Assembly (NCBI RefSeq): GCF_019578655.1
Contig: NC_063262.1
Location: forward strand, 14,887,582-14,951,581
Direction of reading: 5' to 3'
Length of the DNA: 64,000 bases
Source of the DNA: Ricinus communis
Taxonomy: Eukaryota; Streptophyta; Magnoliopsida; Malpighiales; Euphorbiaceae
The notes beneath the pieces are model-generated. The model made no database searches and was not told where the DNA came from. It worked only from the letters and a program-made list of their open reading frames with translations. Every line of letters starts with the position of its first letter. Position 1 is the first letter of the stretch. Below, piece after piece: positions 48,604 through 60,552 of this stretch. A program made the translations under genes and the position numbers.

Positions 48604-49026
48604 AGAGGCGCTTTCGCATCTTCTTAACCCGAAATGGCTGGGGAGAGGAAAGGTTCCTTTTTTAGGGTACTCCCGGGAACAGATCCAGTGGAGACGGGGT
48701 GGGGCCTGTAGCTCAGAGGATTAGAGCACGTGGCTACGAACCACGGTGTCGGGGGTTCGAATCCCTCCTCGCCCACAACCGGCCAAAAAGGGAAGGACCT
48801 TTCCTTCTGGAGGTAGGAAAATCATGATTGGGATAGCGGACCCAAAGCTATGGAACTTGGGTGTGGATCTTTTGTCGAAATAGAATGTCCTCGCTTTTTC
48901 TTTTTTTTTTCTTTTTTATTTATCGTTAATGGTAGATTCTTTCCATATAGTATGCCCGGACCGAATCTTTTTTTGTTTTACGCCCCCTAACTCTTCCTCA
49001 GCCAGGCTTGGGCAGAATAGCAGAGC
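48604..49026 (+). other. Nuclear insertion of plastid DNA (rrn5-trnR-trnN spacer region)
   Basis: About 423 bp, far more GC-rich than its surroundings, corresponding to the plastid inverted-repeat region around trnR-ACG. It comprises the spacer before the tRNA (AAATGGCTGGGGAGAGG, TACTCCCGGGAACAGATCC), the tRNA, and the spacer toward trnN (GATAGCGGACCCAAAGC, CCTCAGCCAGGCTTGGGCAG). The helicase reading is continuous across both edges, so hardly any target sequence was lost. Identification is from remembered plastid sequence. Confidence 0.88.
48702..48775 (+). tRNA. trnR-ACG: trnR-ACG of plastid origin
   Basis: 74 nt cloverleaf: anticodon stem-loop CGTGG-CTACGAA-CCACG with anticodon ACG, T-arm GGGGGTTCGAATCCCTC (GTTCGAATC loop), D-arm AGCTCAGAGGATTAGAGC, and discriminator A at 48775. 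It lies inside the plastid insertion, so it is a transferred copy. The internal A and B boxes look intact, but nuclear expression is unproven. Confidence 0.92.
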
Positions 49027-49969
49027 AAGTAACAAAGTAGAAATTCCAAACGAAGCTACAACTAATACAATTTTACCTTCTGATCTAAGTTTTGCTATAA
49101 TAGCTTCTTATAAATATGTTTTGCCAGTTCCTATCCATAAACAAAAAACAAACCACCTTTATCGTGTCTGACGGCAGAAATAATATCATCATATACTTTA
49201 CGTTGTTCGATATTCAAAGATATAATCAAATTATCATGTTTAGTCTTTAACTCATTAATATTATAATTTAACTCTTCAATAATTAATCGATTTCAGTATC
49301 ACCAATAAACGATCTATCAGGCAAAGGTAAATTATGATCAGCTAAAGAAGTAGAGTTTTTATTAAATTTTTTTCTAGTTCTAATAGTACTCTATTCTTTA
49401 AGTAATTATCTGAAATAGATATAAGAGAAATTTCTGAGTTATGTTGTAATTCGTTTTTAATATCATCAGCAAAATTCTTCCAAAATAGATAGAAAAATTT
49501 ATTTGGATCACCAACTTCACAAAATAATATAAGAATCGTGAATAAATGACTAAGTTCAAAAGATGCAGCTGATAAAATACTTTCTTCCATTGTGCTTACC
49601 CACTCAGTGTCATTTCCTATTAAACCATATGCATTGCATATAGACTGAAATGTAGGATGAAGTACTCTATTAACAGTTTTAATATCTTCAAAACTCATAG
49701 GACCCTTGATAATATTTAAAAGCATTCTAAGATAATAAAATTCTCCAGAATTTGGATGGACATAAGTAATTCTACCTATAGAGTTAACTTTTTTTGCTTC
49801 TAGGCCATATTTCTTCTTTTCTTTGCCATATCCATTGAGTAGGAATTCAGCATATGTAAGAGTCTTAGCATCTTCATAAATACTATTTGCATTCATCCAT
49901 AGTAAACATAGTACGACTTAAATGATTACCATTTGCAAAGTTAGATCGTCATATGGTTTAAATATAATT

Positions 49970-52190
49970 TTATTCATATTTTTAAATTTATTATCAATTG
50001 TCCAACAGGTAGATCTCTATGCTGTATTGAGAATTCAAATAATCGCCAAACTACTTCACATGGAGAAATATAACAACAATCCAAATATGTTCTTATTTCA
50101 TCAATAATAGGTTCATCATTATTTTCAGATGTATCAATATTTTTTCCATAATGTACGATAACTGTGCGGATTCTATAATTGCCTTTGTTAATATATTTGA
50201 ATAAATATTTAACTATTGTAGACTTACAACAATACTCGACATCAATATGAGCTTCGTTTTTACGTGTTAAATCTTTATTATATGGAACAACAAAATGGTT
50301 ATCAATTCTTTCACTATTCTTCGTAATAAAATTTCCATTGTTCTGACGTTTGAGCAAAACCATTATTATCAATTATTGTTTTTTCTTGATAACTTTTAGG
50401 ATAAAAGTTATTGCACTTACTATTTTTCATGCATGGTGAGGACGGATTAATAGGACCACATGGATCATGTATCACAAATTTTGAAACAATTTGATATGCA
50501 TTATATTCTAATTCTTTATATGACAGCTCGAAAAAAATTAACAAATCAATATTAGAAGATTTTATTGATTTACTATCCTTATGCAGCCATACTAAGCAAT
50601 GGATATAAGGAAGCCCTCCTTTTTAAAATTCTACGGTATATAAAAAACTAACAACCTTACTAAAATGATGTTTTCTTTAATATCTTTCATCAATTGATTA
50701 ATTTTTAATTTATAGGTGATATCAGGTCTATCGTCAGGCCTCTGACCTTCAATATAATCTAACATCTGTTGGATTTCAGGGCATAAGGGTTTACAAGTAA
50801 AAGTTATAAATAAATTTGGGTGACCATAGAATTTACATATAGTCATTGCATCGTGATAATGCTCAATCATATACCTCGGACTCCCAATATAAGTAGAAGA
50901 TAATATTTAACAGATTTACCAATATCATTAGGGTTATTACATCCATGCCGCATTTTTAATTCATATATATATTTCATATCTTAATTCTTTTTTTATTTTG
51001 TCTAATAAAATCTAGTCTTTCTGCTTCAACACACGAAAATGCATCAACTATAAACTGCTGAAATAAACGACCGGCTCTTATTAATGTTGTCCCTTCATTA
51101 AATCGTTGTTGTATTAGGTATACATAATATTGTCGCATAGTTACATATTTCGACTAGTTTTAGAGTTTGTATTTGTAGAAGTATATTCAATATCAATTCT
51201 ATAGCCATCTTCACCGTAACGAAATAATATAGGATATTGCATTGACATTAAACTCGAGTGTAGAACATTGATTCGTTTTAAAATTCTAGTTTTATATTCA
51301 ACAATTATATCACGTTCTTTTCATATAAATCAAAATCACCAACTATTAGACCGGCTATTTCGAAAGATGATGGTATATTATATTATTCACCATCATAAAA
51401 TCTTCTTTCAATTAATCTTAATTAGACATTAAGATAATCATTTTCTTGAAATCTATCCCGAAGCATTCTAAATGATTTTACAATTTCATTATAAGTATCG
51501 AACATTTCAATATGCCCTTTTATAATTATTTCATTCACAGATTTATGAAAGTCACTGTCTAAAAATGATGAAATTCTATTTTGTACCTCATTCTGTGTAT
51601 CATAAACATATAGTTGAGCAAATTTTGATTTATCATCATCAAGAGGTAATAAAGAACCCAAAAGGTGATGATTTTTTCCATAAATTTTAAACACATAAGG
51701 ACTAGAAGTTTTGTTAATTTCATAATCTCTTTTTTCACCCATTGATGTAAAAGCAAACATAGATTTATAAAGCCTTATATTCTCTCTAAATTTTGCTGAA
51801 ACTGGATCATTATTATAAGACAACAAATTATCAAGGAAATCGGAGTTTTGTGAAGTAATGGTAATTTAATTTTTCCTTTTCTGTAACAAATTGTATAATA
51901 TTTTGCTGCATCGTTAGTTAATTCGCCAACACGCTCAGCAAACCAGTACAGCAAACCACAATACTGACATTGATTGTCTAGAAATCCTAAGTCTGACTTT
52001 TGAAGATATGCCCCCATTAAATGAGCTAGATTTAATATTAATATTATATAATAAAAATATTAGGAAATAAGCACATATTAACTTTATACTTATGTTACTG
52101 GTAGAACTTTGAGCGTCCATCATAGAGATAGAGGATGATTGTGTAATTTGCCTTCTTTTACGCCTTATTACTTCTGTTTTGGCAAGATAT
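49970..52190 (-). pseudogene. Helitron Rep (HUH/Y2) with Helitron-like N-terminal domain, decayed
   Basis: Minus strand. About 52190-52120 reads RRKRRQITQSSSISMMDAQS; after an intron, 52017-51900 reads YLQKSDLGFLDNQCQYCGLL then YWFAERVG. The block 51826-51422 is the Helitron-like N domain (SPYVFKIYGKNHHLLGSLLP, QNEVQNRISSF). Fragments at 51240-51000 read QYPILFRYGEDGYRIDIEYT and YVYLIQQRFNEGTTLIRAGR. The block 50870-50640 reads CKFYGHPNLFITFTCKPLCP. The HUH motif near 50600 reads GGLPYIHCLVWLH: the first His of the usual H-x-H is Tyr, and a stop sits just before it. The two-tyrosine motif is kept at about 50220-50190 (VKYLFKYINKG). The Rep ends near 49974. Confidence 0.87.
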
Positions 52191-52200
52191 TATAATCTGG

Positions 52201-54019
52201 AATGTTAATTTTTTAAAAGATATAAGCAAACTGTGCTTTAAACTATTATTCTATTAAAATAAGAAATGAACTATAAGCTGCCAACCTATAAATTTTGAAC
52301 CTTCAATGACTATTACATCAACTAAATCTAGCTCCATCCCCCAAAGGTAAACATAATGAAATATTGTTATAGAAACGACTAAAAGTGGGTTTAAAAGCTT
52401 GAGTTGAAGGGACTTCTATAGATAGTTGAATATTTATATTAGACTATGATATTTTTCGAGTAATTTAATAAAGTATTTAAATAGCCAATTATACCTGAGC
52501 GTGTAATATCTAATTCTATCGGAATGCTAATTAGATTATTTGAGGCCTCTAAATTAGGCTCTATGCTATAATTAGAAAGACTCCAAATTTTTAAGTAATT
52601 GAAGATGTCTAAGACTGCAAATATAAACATGGAAATTAAAAATTGCATTATGATGCATATTAAAATATTTTACTGTAATTTAAAATTACAAAAATAAAGT
52701 GTCAATAAACAAAACAAAATATTAAAAGATAGATGATTAGAAAGTAGTGATGAGTTTTAACTATGAAAATAGAAAGACAAAGAAAGATGTATGAACCGAG
52801 CCAACTCACCATAAAAAACTGTGTGAGTTGCAATATAACATTCAGTAACAATGCAGTATTTATAAATAGAAGCATTATAAGTTTTGCTTAATGAGAGAGG
52901 AACTGCTTAGAGGCATTTTAGTAAGGGCGTAGGTTTCTAGAGGAGGTGGAGTGATCATTGCATTCGTCACTATTACAATCTCAAAGTCCACTTTTAAATA
53001 GCAAGAAAATTAGCAAATTACAAATACAATATTAAGGAACAGTAGGATGCATAATTGAGTAGAAAATATCTCTCATCGTTGGGACATGCATGCATGAAAG
53101 AAAGGTTAATATCCAAGTATCTTTTGACAACCCAAATGCAAGAAGATATGTATGACATATAGTATGACCCTGTTAAACGAATAAGTAATGTAAAAAATGC
53201 ATGAACCAGTACTTTGGAAAATATTAAATTAGAGTTATAATTACAATGACACAACTAAAAATATTAGGCAGTCATATAAGCAAGTGGGATATGAAGTATA
53301 CTAATTAACCTAATTTGTTTCACAGGCTTAATAGTTCTAAGCAAACGCATATTATCCAATTAGTAAGCCCAAAAATAAAAAACAGAGCCCATAACATTTT
53401 CATCAAAACATAGCAGCCCAAATTACTTAGACCTTGCAAAAACACGTATGGTGTCAAATGTGTGTGCAAGACACCACTGAAGGCCATGGAGATTGGAAAC
53501 CCAAAAACATAGATGAATCACCAAAACATTCCACACAAAAAGTATCCATAAATTGCACTATTCAATATCCACAGCATTATTAATAGTAGGACACGTATTA
53601 TTTTGTTGCGAGAAGTACTAAATTGCCCTCCAATTGCACTGTTCAATATACTACTGTTCACACTTTTCTTCTTTTATTATATACTATTGATGACAAACAC
53701 ATTAATCCTTTTACTTGTGGTTTAAATTTTGCACACCAATCATATTGAAAAGATTGTTCTTTTTTAATTTTACTGAGTCTAAATCTCTCATATGATTAAC
53801 CAATTTCGATCAATATAGTTAATAATGAAAAAAGGCTTAAATTTTATACAATGCATAATTATTATTATTGAACGAAAGTAGTTATTTGCATGAAAGAGTA
53901 AAAAGTATTTAGATTGAAAGAACAAACAATAATAAACATAATATGAAAATAAACGGACATAGTTTAGGGTAAAGTTTAAAGCAACAGTAGAGGAACTAAA
54001 GCCCTTAGGAAGGAATAAA
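52201..54019. other. Region upstream of the Helitron genes, no gene recognised
   Basis: AT-rich sequence that probably includes the Helitron 5' terminal region and promoter; I could not locate the 5' TC end. No coding similarity seen. Confidence 0.45.
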
Positions 54020-54975
54020 TATAAAAATAGTGTGTAAACTTGTTAAAATTTAATAATCCTGTTTAACTTTTAAAAGTTACAATTTAATATGTGAAACCGA
54101 AAATTATTAACATTTAAGTGTATTGAACCAGTAACCTATATAAAAAAGCTGGATAATTATAAAAATAATATTTGAACTTGTTAAAATTTGACAATTAAGT
54201 ATTTAAAGTTTCAAAAGTTACAATTTGGTGTGTGAATTTAGTAAATACTTACAATTAAATGTACCTAGCAAGTCAATAGCATTTAAACTTGTAATCTTAA
54301 AACACATATTATCCTCTTAGTAGATTAAAAAGAATAAAATGTTAAAAAAGTCTTTAAAAAGTATCTATTTTAATTGATTAATATACCATTCTTACTACCA
54401 CCATTATTACACTTTCCTCACTATATTTTTATCAATTCTTTTAAATAAATTTCTATCCAACTATGAGCGACACTTTATCTTCTTCAACCCATCACTATAA
54501 ACATCTAAAATAAAATTGATCATTATTGATAATGATAATCTTAAATATAATATTAATTACTAATACATCTTCAAATGACATGTGTAGTATTTATTATATA
54601 TTTATATGTATCTTTGTAATTTTTCATTGTTTACATGAAAAATTTACCCTCTTTCATGTAAATATTATCTTTCACTATGAAAATATAATAGAGTTTCATT
54701 TGTCTACAATTAATAATTTTTAATCTTACATACTAAGTTGTAATTTTTAATAGTTTAAATACTTGATTATTAAATTTTAACAAGTTGACACACCATTTTA
54801 TAATAAGCTGATATTGATAACTTGTAACCTGTAACCTGTTGTTGACCTGCTATATATACTTATTGTAAATATTTACTAGGTTCATACATTAAATTATAAA
54901 TTTTAAAAGTTTAAACACTTAATTGTCAAATCTTAATAAGTTCAAACACTATTTTTATAATGATCTCTTTTAGAA
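54020..54975. repeat. Inverted-repeat (foldback) element with subrepeated arms
   Basis: The left arm (about 54020-54290) begins TATAAAAATAGTGTGTAAAC. The right arm, inverted, ends at about 54975 with the complement TATAAAAATAGTGTTTGAAC. Each arm contains two related copies of an ACTTGTTAAAATTT(A/G)A(C/T)AA ... AAAAGTTACAATTT(A/G) module. The centre (54300-54720) is AT-rich and unrelated. No ORF. Confidence 0.65.
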
Positions 54976-55783
54976 ATATAAGGTCTTTAATCGCTACTAG
55001 GATAAAATATGAATTGAAGTGTTTTTTTAATCTAGGGTATACATACCCTGCTCGATCACGTGCATACAAATAAAACAAAATCCTAACTGACTCTTTTTTT
55101 TTCTCTCCTTTTTTTATTTTCTTATTCTTTATTAAAATTTTATACTTTTAGGTGATCATCAATCAGCTTTTAAATTGACAATGACTTGATTTTTTCTTAT
55201 TTTATATTTATTTTATTATTCAATAAATACTGAGTTTTATATATTTTTTATTTTATATTTATTATGTCATTTTATGTGTTTCTTCTTCATTAAGGTTTTA
55301 ATATCCTTATGAGATTATGATAACCTAGAGCTAAAATATTAATACTGAAAGATTTTATTTAATATTCTCATAATTAAACTCATTTGAAGACTAAAAAGTA
55401 AATATATAATTAAAAATACTAAATGAAGCGAACTTATCATCAAATTGCAAATCAGAAGAGCATTATTCTAAGTGAAGAACATGAGCATAATTTTTTATTA
55501 ATCAAGTGAGATTTTATCTTCTAATTTTTTGATCATATTTTTTCATATTTTAATCTTGATAAAAATATATTATTATTTGTCAATGAATGAAAGTAAAATA
55601 ATTTTCAAAATAAAAAAATCACATGCAAACAAATGAGAAAACACTTTGCAATAAAAGAGAAGCCTAATCATCAACATAAACCAAATCATTTTGAAACTTT
55701 TACTTAACTTTATTTGAAAAATGAAAGTCCAGAATATACATAGTCTATTTAGGACCTTTTGGAACTAAATTTATGTAATTTTA
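54976..55783. other. AT-rich spacer, no feature recognised
   Basis: Nothing coding-like or repeated that I can support before the LTR at 55784. Confidence 0.5.
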
Positions 55784-57321
55784 TGTTTAATTTGATGAGT
55801 ATTAAATAAATAACTCAGTTGGATGCGTTTGTCAAGTTTCAAGCAATTTGAAGTGAAAGTTGAGTTTAAAGGGTAAAATTGCAAAGAAGAAGACTTCAGG
55901 GACTAAAATGTCATTTTCCAAGCCAAGTTGCTTAACTCAATGGAGATGGGGAGCAAATAATTGTTGGCGTGCTTGCACAAGCCCATGCAATAAACCTACG
56001 CGGACGCCTCGCGTGACTTGCTGTGAAAGATGGAGCCACAAGTTGCTGCCGCGATTGCATGAACCTGTGCGAGGTCGTAGGACGCGATAAAATAAGCCCG
56101 CACGACCTAGGGCAAAGTGACAACTTTTTAGGAGTATGATTTTTATCAAATTTTAAGGGTATTTCAGTAAGATTTGGACATGTAATTAGGGTTTTCTTTT
56201 AAAATATTATTTCTTAGCTTAAGTCTTTTCATGATTATAGTCACCCTTCTTTGACCTTGATAATTAAATTGAGTGTCTCTAATCATGATCTTTAAGTGTT
56301 TTCCTTGAAAGATTCATCTAAAGCTTCAAAAGGTAAAGTATCCTTTCTGCCTCCTAACTCGCGACTGCTATCAATTAGTCGCTACCACGACATTCATATC
56401 CATATGACTATTGAAGCTGAAGGATACATCGCAACCGTGAGCCAAGTATTCGTACTCGTGAAATAGTGAGAAATGGAGACATTAGGTTTAGTAGCCAGTG
56501 TCGCGACTACGATAAAGCTCGCTATTTTAGATGCTTTATCTCTACCAAATTGTAATAATGCCAAAGCCATCACAATTGTAAAAATCATATCCATTAGGAA
56601 GACTGCCAACCTTTATCTTTGACATGGTGAATCATGGACTACCACGTGGATTATAGTCGTTGCTACTTTAAGAATCGCGGTCGCAAAATGCAAGTTTACT
56701 AGCGCGAGCAAATTATAGTGACCACGACTATGCTCTAATAGTGCATTTAATGACTATTTAGAGCTTGAAGCCATGACATGGCCTGTATTCATAAAAAAAC
56801 ATCTCTTTGACTTTAAAAGGCTATAAATATCCCTCCTAAATGACATTTATGGTTGAAAAAACAACCTCCTATTATTCATATCCATTGTTCAATTATTTCA
56901 CACCTTCTTTATCATTTTTGTATATAATTAACCTTAAAAAGATTGTTATAGAGCTTTGAATGTTCTTGTAAGGCTTTGAGTGTTAGCCTAAACACTTGGG
57001 ATTAGGTTTGAGAGTTAGTCGAGGAAGAAATCTTGTAAGGGTTGTGTGTGAGCCATTAAAACATAAGTGTAAAAGTTTGGTGTGAGCCCTAAACACTAAG
57101 TTGGGAGTGAACTTGGAAAAACCCTATTGTATTGTGAAATATAGTTAATGAAATACCCAATTGAAGATTGGGGAGTGGATGTAGGATTGGTTAATACTTG
57201 AACCACTATAAACTTGTGTGTTCTTCATTTTTCCCTACTCTTCTATTCTTTCACATTAATCTTTAATTAGTCACTATTCTAGCATTCACCAATTCAACCC
57301 CCCCTTCTTAAAGGGCAAACA
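55784..57321 (+). repeat. 5' LTR of a SIRE-like Copia element, about 1.54 kb
   Basis: Runs from TGTTTAATTTG to GGGCAAACA (TGTTT/AAACA terminal inversion) and is directly followed by a tRNA-Met primer-binding site. It holds a GC-rich patch (about 55960-56115), which explains local open frames that are not genes, and a leader-like 3' part (GGGGAGTGGATGTAGG, AACCACTATAAACTTGTGTG) typical of this Copia group. The start is inferred from the terminal inversion only. Confidence 0.7.
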
Positions 57322-57323
57322 AG

Positions 57324-57335
57324 TAGTATCAGAGC
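57324..57335 (+). other. Primer-binding site (initiator tRNA-Met, one mismatch)
   Basis: TAGTATCAGAGC, two bases after the LTR; the consensus TGGTATCAGAGC differs at one position. Confidence 0.8.
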
Positions 57336-57379
57336 AAGGACTCTTCATCAAGCTTAAGTGTAAGAGTTAAAGATCAAGA

Positions 57380-60300
57380 TGGCTAACAAAAGGATATAAC
57401 ACCTAAGACCTACTTTGACGGGTCCAAGTATGCCCATTGGAAGTACAAGATGAAAATATACTTGGATAGTGATACAGTAGATATTTGGGAGAAAAAATAG
57501 AAACCAGCAACAAAGCAAGAAGATGGTATGGACATTCCTCTAGATAGAGATAAATGGGTAGATGCTCATAGAAGAGCAGGTTGCAAAAAACAAGAGAGCC
57601 ATAATTATCCTTCTTAGCTCCTTATCTAGAGAAGAATGTGAGAGAGTTCAATATTTTCCACTATATATAAGATTTGGAAGACCTTGAAAAACTACCATGA
57701 GGGTACTAAATAAGTCAAGTCCAAGAAAACCCAACTATTAGTGATAAAATATGAGCTCTTTAAGATAAGCCTAATGAGAGTATCATTGATATGACCAACC
57801 GGCTTCTCACCATCACCAGCAACTTGAGAAAGTTGGGTAAGCACTATGAACTTATTTACTTAACAACAAGATCCTCAAAGCTCTATCACTCAAGGACTAT
57901 AGTTCAAGCATGGCAATTATTGTAGACGCTAATGAGGACTTGGAGAAGGTGTTAACGAATGAGCTTATTGGCAAGCTACGAACCCATAAGATGGCTTTTA
58001 AGAAAGAGGAAGAGAAAGAAAAGGAAAAAGAATTGAGGAGGAAGCCATTGGCTCTCAAAAGATGCACAAGAAAAAAAATAAGAGAGTGATAGCTATAGTG
58101 CATTCGAATCTAGTGAAGATGAGGATGAAGAAATGGCTATGCTTTCAAGGAGAGTCAAGGAGATTATGAAGAATAGGAAGAGGGAAAAGAGGCTCTTTAA
58201 GAAAAAAATCCTCAAACTCTAACTCAAGCTTTAAGGATAACAAGGAGAAGAAGAGTGACCTTAATTGCTATGGTTGTGGAAAATAAAGGCACATTAAGGC
58301 CGACTGTTTTAAAAGTAAGAACAAGAAGAAGTTTAAGAAGGAGAAGGAAAAGAGAAAAGCCTTTAAAGCTACTTGGAATGACTCTTCATCAAATGAAGAT
58401 GAAGATGAAGTAGTGGCCAACATATGCTTCATGGCACTTGAAGATGACTTTAATGAAGTATGTACCATATTCCACTGTTATGATGATTTAGATTGTGAAA
58501 ATAACATGCATTGTGTGGATGACAATAAGCTTTTTGAAGCCATGAACTTAAAATGTAAAAAATACCGTTTAAAAATAAAAGCTTATAAACATAAATGCTC
58601 AAAGTTTGAGCAAGATTTAAAAGATCTTCAAAAATAAATCTCTTTGCTTACATTTTCAAATGATAATCTAAAGAAGTCTTTAAGTGAGCTCTCATCTCAA
58701 ACCTCATCCTTCAAATGTCTTTCAAAAGAAAATGAAACTTTATAATTGGAGGTTGAAGAGTTGAGAGGCTGAATTTCAAAAGTCACAAGGGAAAGGAAGC
58801 CTTAGATACACTAATTGTGTCACAAAGGCGTCCTTTGATCAAAGATGGATTAGGCTTTAATAGTGCATCATCATCTACCTTATCCCCTCCTATATTGAAA
58901 TTTATGAAAGGCTCAACACCAAAAACCTCTTTAATTGAGGGTGTTGATAGAAAGGCTAAAGCACACATTAAAGCTCTTAGTCCTAAGAAAAAGAAAAAAA
59001 GCTCCACATGGTCCAAAGAGTAAGCTTAAAGAAACAAATCATGCTTTTATGTCTAAGAAACATGCATCTAATTACACCCTAAAACATGTTCATGTGTGCA
59101 TAATAAAGAATAGGGTGTGTTGAAAATCATATCTCAAGCAAAGAGGCATGTGAACAAAAGAAAATCCAAACCCAATGTTCAATGCCGTTGTTGCATGAGA
59201 TTTGGGCATATAAATGTGTTTTGCTATGTTAGGAAGGCACACCTCTAATTAGTAGAAACTTCCATGACACCTAATTATGCTTTTATAGGTGTGCTTCAAG
59301 TCAAGTATGAAAAAGGATGATTGGCATGTAGATAGTGGATGCTCAAGGCATATGGCCGGTAATGTCAACCTCTTCTCACACTTGAAGAAAATTGATGGAA
59401 GAAATGTTACTTTTAGAAACAATGCCAAAATGTAAGATTATAGGCATTGGATCCATCAGTAAGAAAGACTCTCATCTCATTGATGATGTGCTTTTAGTTA
59501 ATGGTTTAAAGTATAACCTCATGAGTGAAAGTCGATTATGTGACAAAGGTAACAAAGTTACCTTTGACTCTAAAGGTTGCCAAGTCACCTTCTTATGAAG
59601 TGACAAGGAAACACTTAGAGAAGAAAGGTTTGGCAATACCTACATAATTAACTTGCATAAAATTGCTAATGATTCTTTTGAGTGTCTCATGTTTGTAAGT
59701 AAATAGTCATGGTTACATCATAGAAGGCTAGGGCTTGCAAGCATAAAATTATTCATAGCCTCAAGAAGGATGATATGGTAGTTGGCTTATCAAAAGTGAA
59801 GTTTTCAAATGACAAAACTTATGGACTTTGCCAAATGGAAAAGAAAAACAAAACATTTTTCAAGTCTAAGAATGTAGTAACTACATCTAGACCTCTACAA
59901 TTAATTCATATGGACTTATTTGGACCTACTAGAGTTGCTAGTTTAAGAGGAAAATATTATGCGTATGTGCTTGTAGATGACTACTCTAGATTCATTTGAA
60001 TTAATTTTTTAGCTCATAAGAATGATGCTTTTGAAGTTTTTAAAAGTTTTACAAGAAAAGTTCAAAATGGAAAAGGATTTGTTATTTATAAAATAAGAAG
60101 TGATCATGGAAAGAAATTTGAGAATGCTCTATTAGAAATATTTTTGTGATGAAAATGGCATTTCTCATGATTTATTATCCCCTAGAACATCTTAACAAAA
60201 TAGTGATGTAAAAAGGAAAAATAAAACTCTTGTTAAGATAGCTAGGAATATACTTAATGAGTATGAGTTACCTACATACTTTTTGGAGGAAGCCGACAAC

Positions 60301-60552
60301 ACTTCTTGTTATATAATCAATAGAGTTTTCAAACGATAATTTTAAATAAAACCTTTTTCGATCTGTAGAATGGAATAAAATTCAAAATCTCATATCTTAG
60401 AATATTTGGATGCAAATGCTATATTTTTAAATACTAGGAATAATCTTTGGAAATTCTCATCCAAAATGGATGACAGCATCCTTTTAGGCTATTCCTCCTC
60501 TAACAAAACTCATAAGGTGTTTAATAAGAGGTCCATGGTTGTTGAGGAGTAT
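57380..60552 (+). pseudogene. SIRE-like Copia gag-pol, decayed and cut off by a CACTA terminus
   Basis: The gag starts at about 57380 (MANKR..., then TYFDGSKYAHWKYKMKIYLD). A zinc knuckle lies near 58265-58310 (CYGCGK-like, degenerate). Protease near 59330-59360: WHVDSGCSRHMAGN. At 59392-59598 the block includes IGIGSISKKDSHLIDDVLLV and LMSESRLCDKGNKVTFDSKG. Integrase at 59775-60330: LQLIHMDLFGPTRVASLRGK, YAYVLVDDYSRF and, past a stop, NDAFEVFKSFTRKVQNGKGF. After the integrase (about 60480-60550) it reads SILLGYSSSNKTHKVFNKRS and stops at 60553, where another element begins. Reverse transcriptase is not in the window. Many stops. Confidence 0.85.

Larger units (their letters stand above)
47953..49896 (-). 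pseudogene. PIF1-type Helitron helicase, N-terminal and core part, split by plastid DNA
   Basis: At 49896-49342 it reads GRITYVHPNSGEFYYLRMLL and NIIKGPMSFEDIKTVNRVLH, the typical Helitron region before the helicase. The Walker A part near 49140-49100 is frame-shifted. It continues KLRSEGKIVLVVASFGISTL to 49027, is interrupted by plastid DNA, and resumes at about 48603 with RRMAHSRFKIPININEFSTC. LIIWDEAHMSHKYSFEASDR (Walker B) and FGGKNILLGGDFR follow down to 47953, where the MULE target duplication begins. The C-terminal motifs continue at 39136. Several shifts and stops are present. Confidence 0.88.
36807..52200 (-). mobile_element. Decayed autonomous Helitron with nested insertions
   Basis: Read right to left it encodes a Helitron-like N-terminal region and Rep (52190 to about 49970), a PIF1-family helicase (49896 to 47953, resuming 39136 to 38389) and an RPA-like OB-fold protein (about 38300 to 36807). 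This is the gene content of plant autonomous Helitrons. The coding part is broken by stops and shifts and by two large foreign insertions: a MULE at 39156-47943 and plastid DNA at about 48604-49026. The ends are not defined; the true element extends somewhat past both limits given. Confidence 0.88.

Noticed and set aside
48702..48775. trnR-ACG as a native nuclear tRNA gene
   Set aside because: Both flanks are plastid spacer sequence, so it came with the plastid insertion.
48929..49171. 80-codon plus-strand frame starting in the plastid insertion
   Set aside because: Spans the junction of plastid DNA with the antisense of the helicase; not a gene.
55860..56149. Overlapping Arg/Cys-rich frames on both strands
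   Set aside because: Result of the GC-rich patch within the Copia LTR; no family resemblance.
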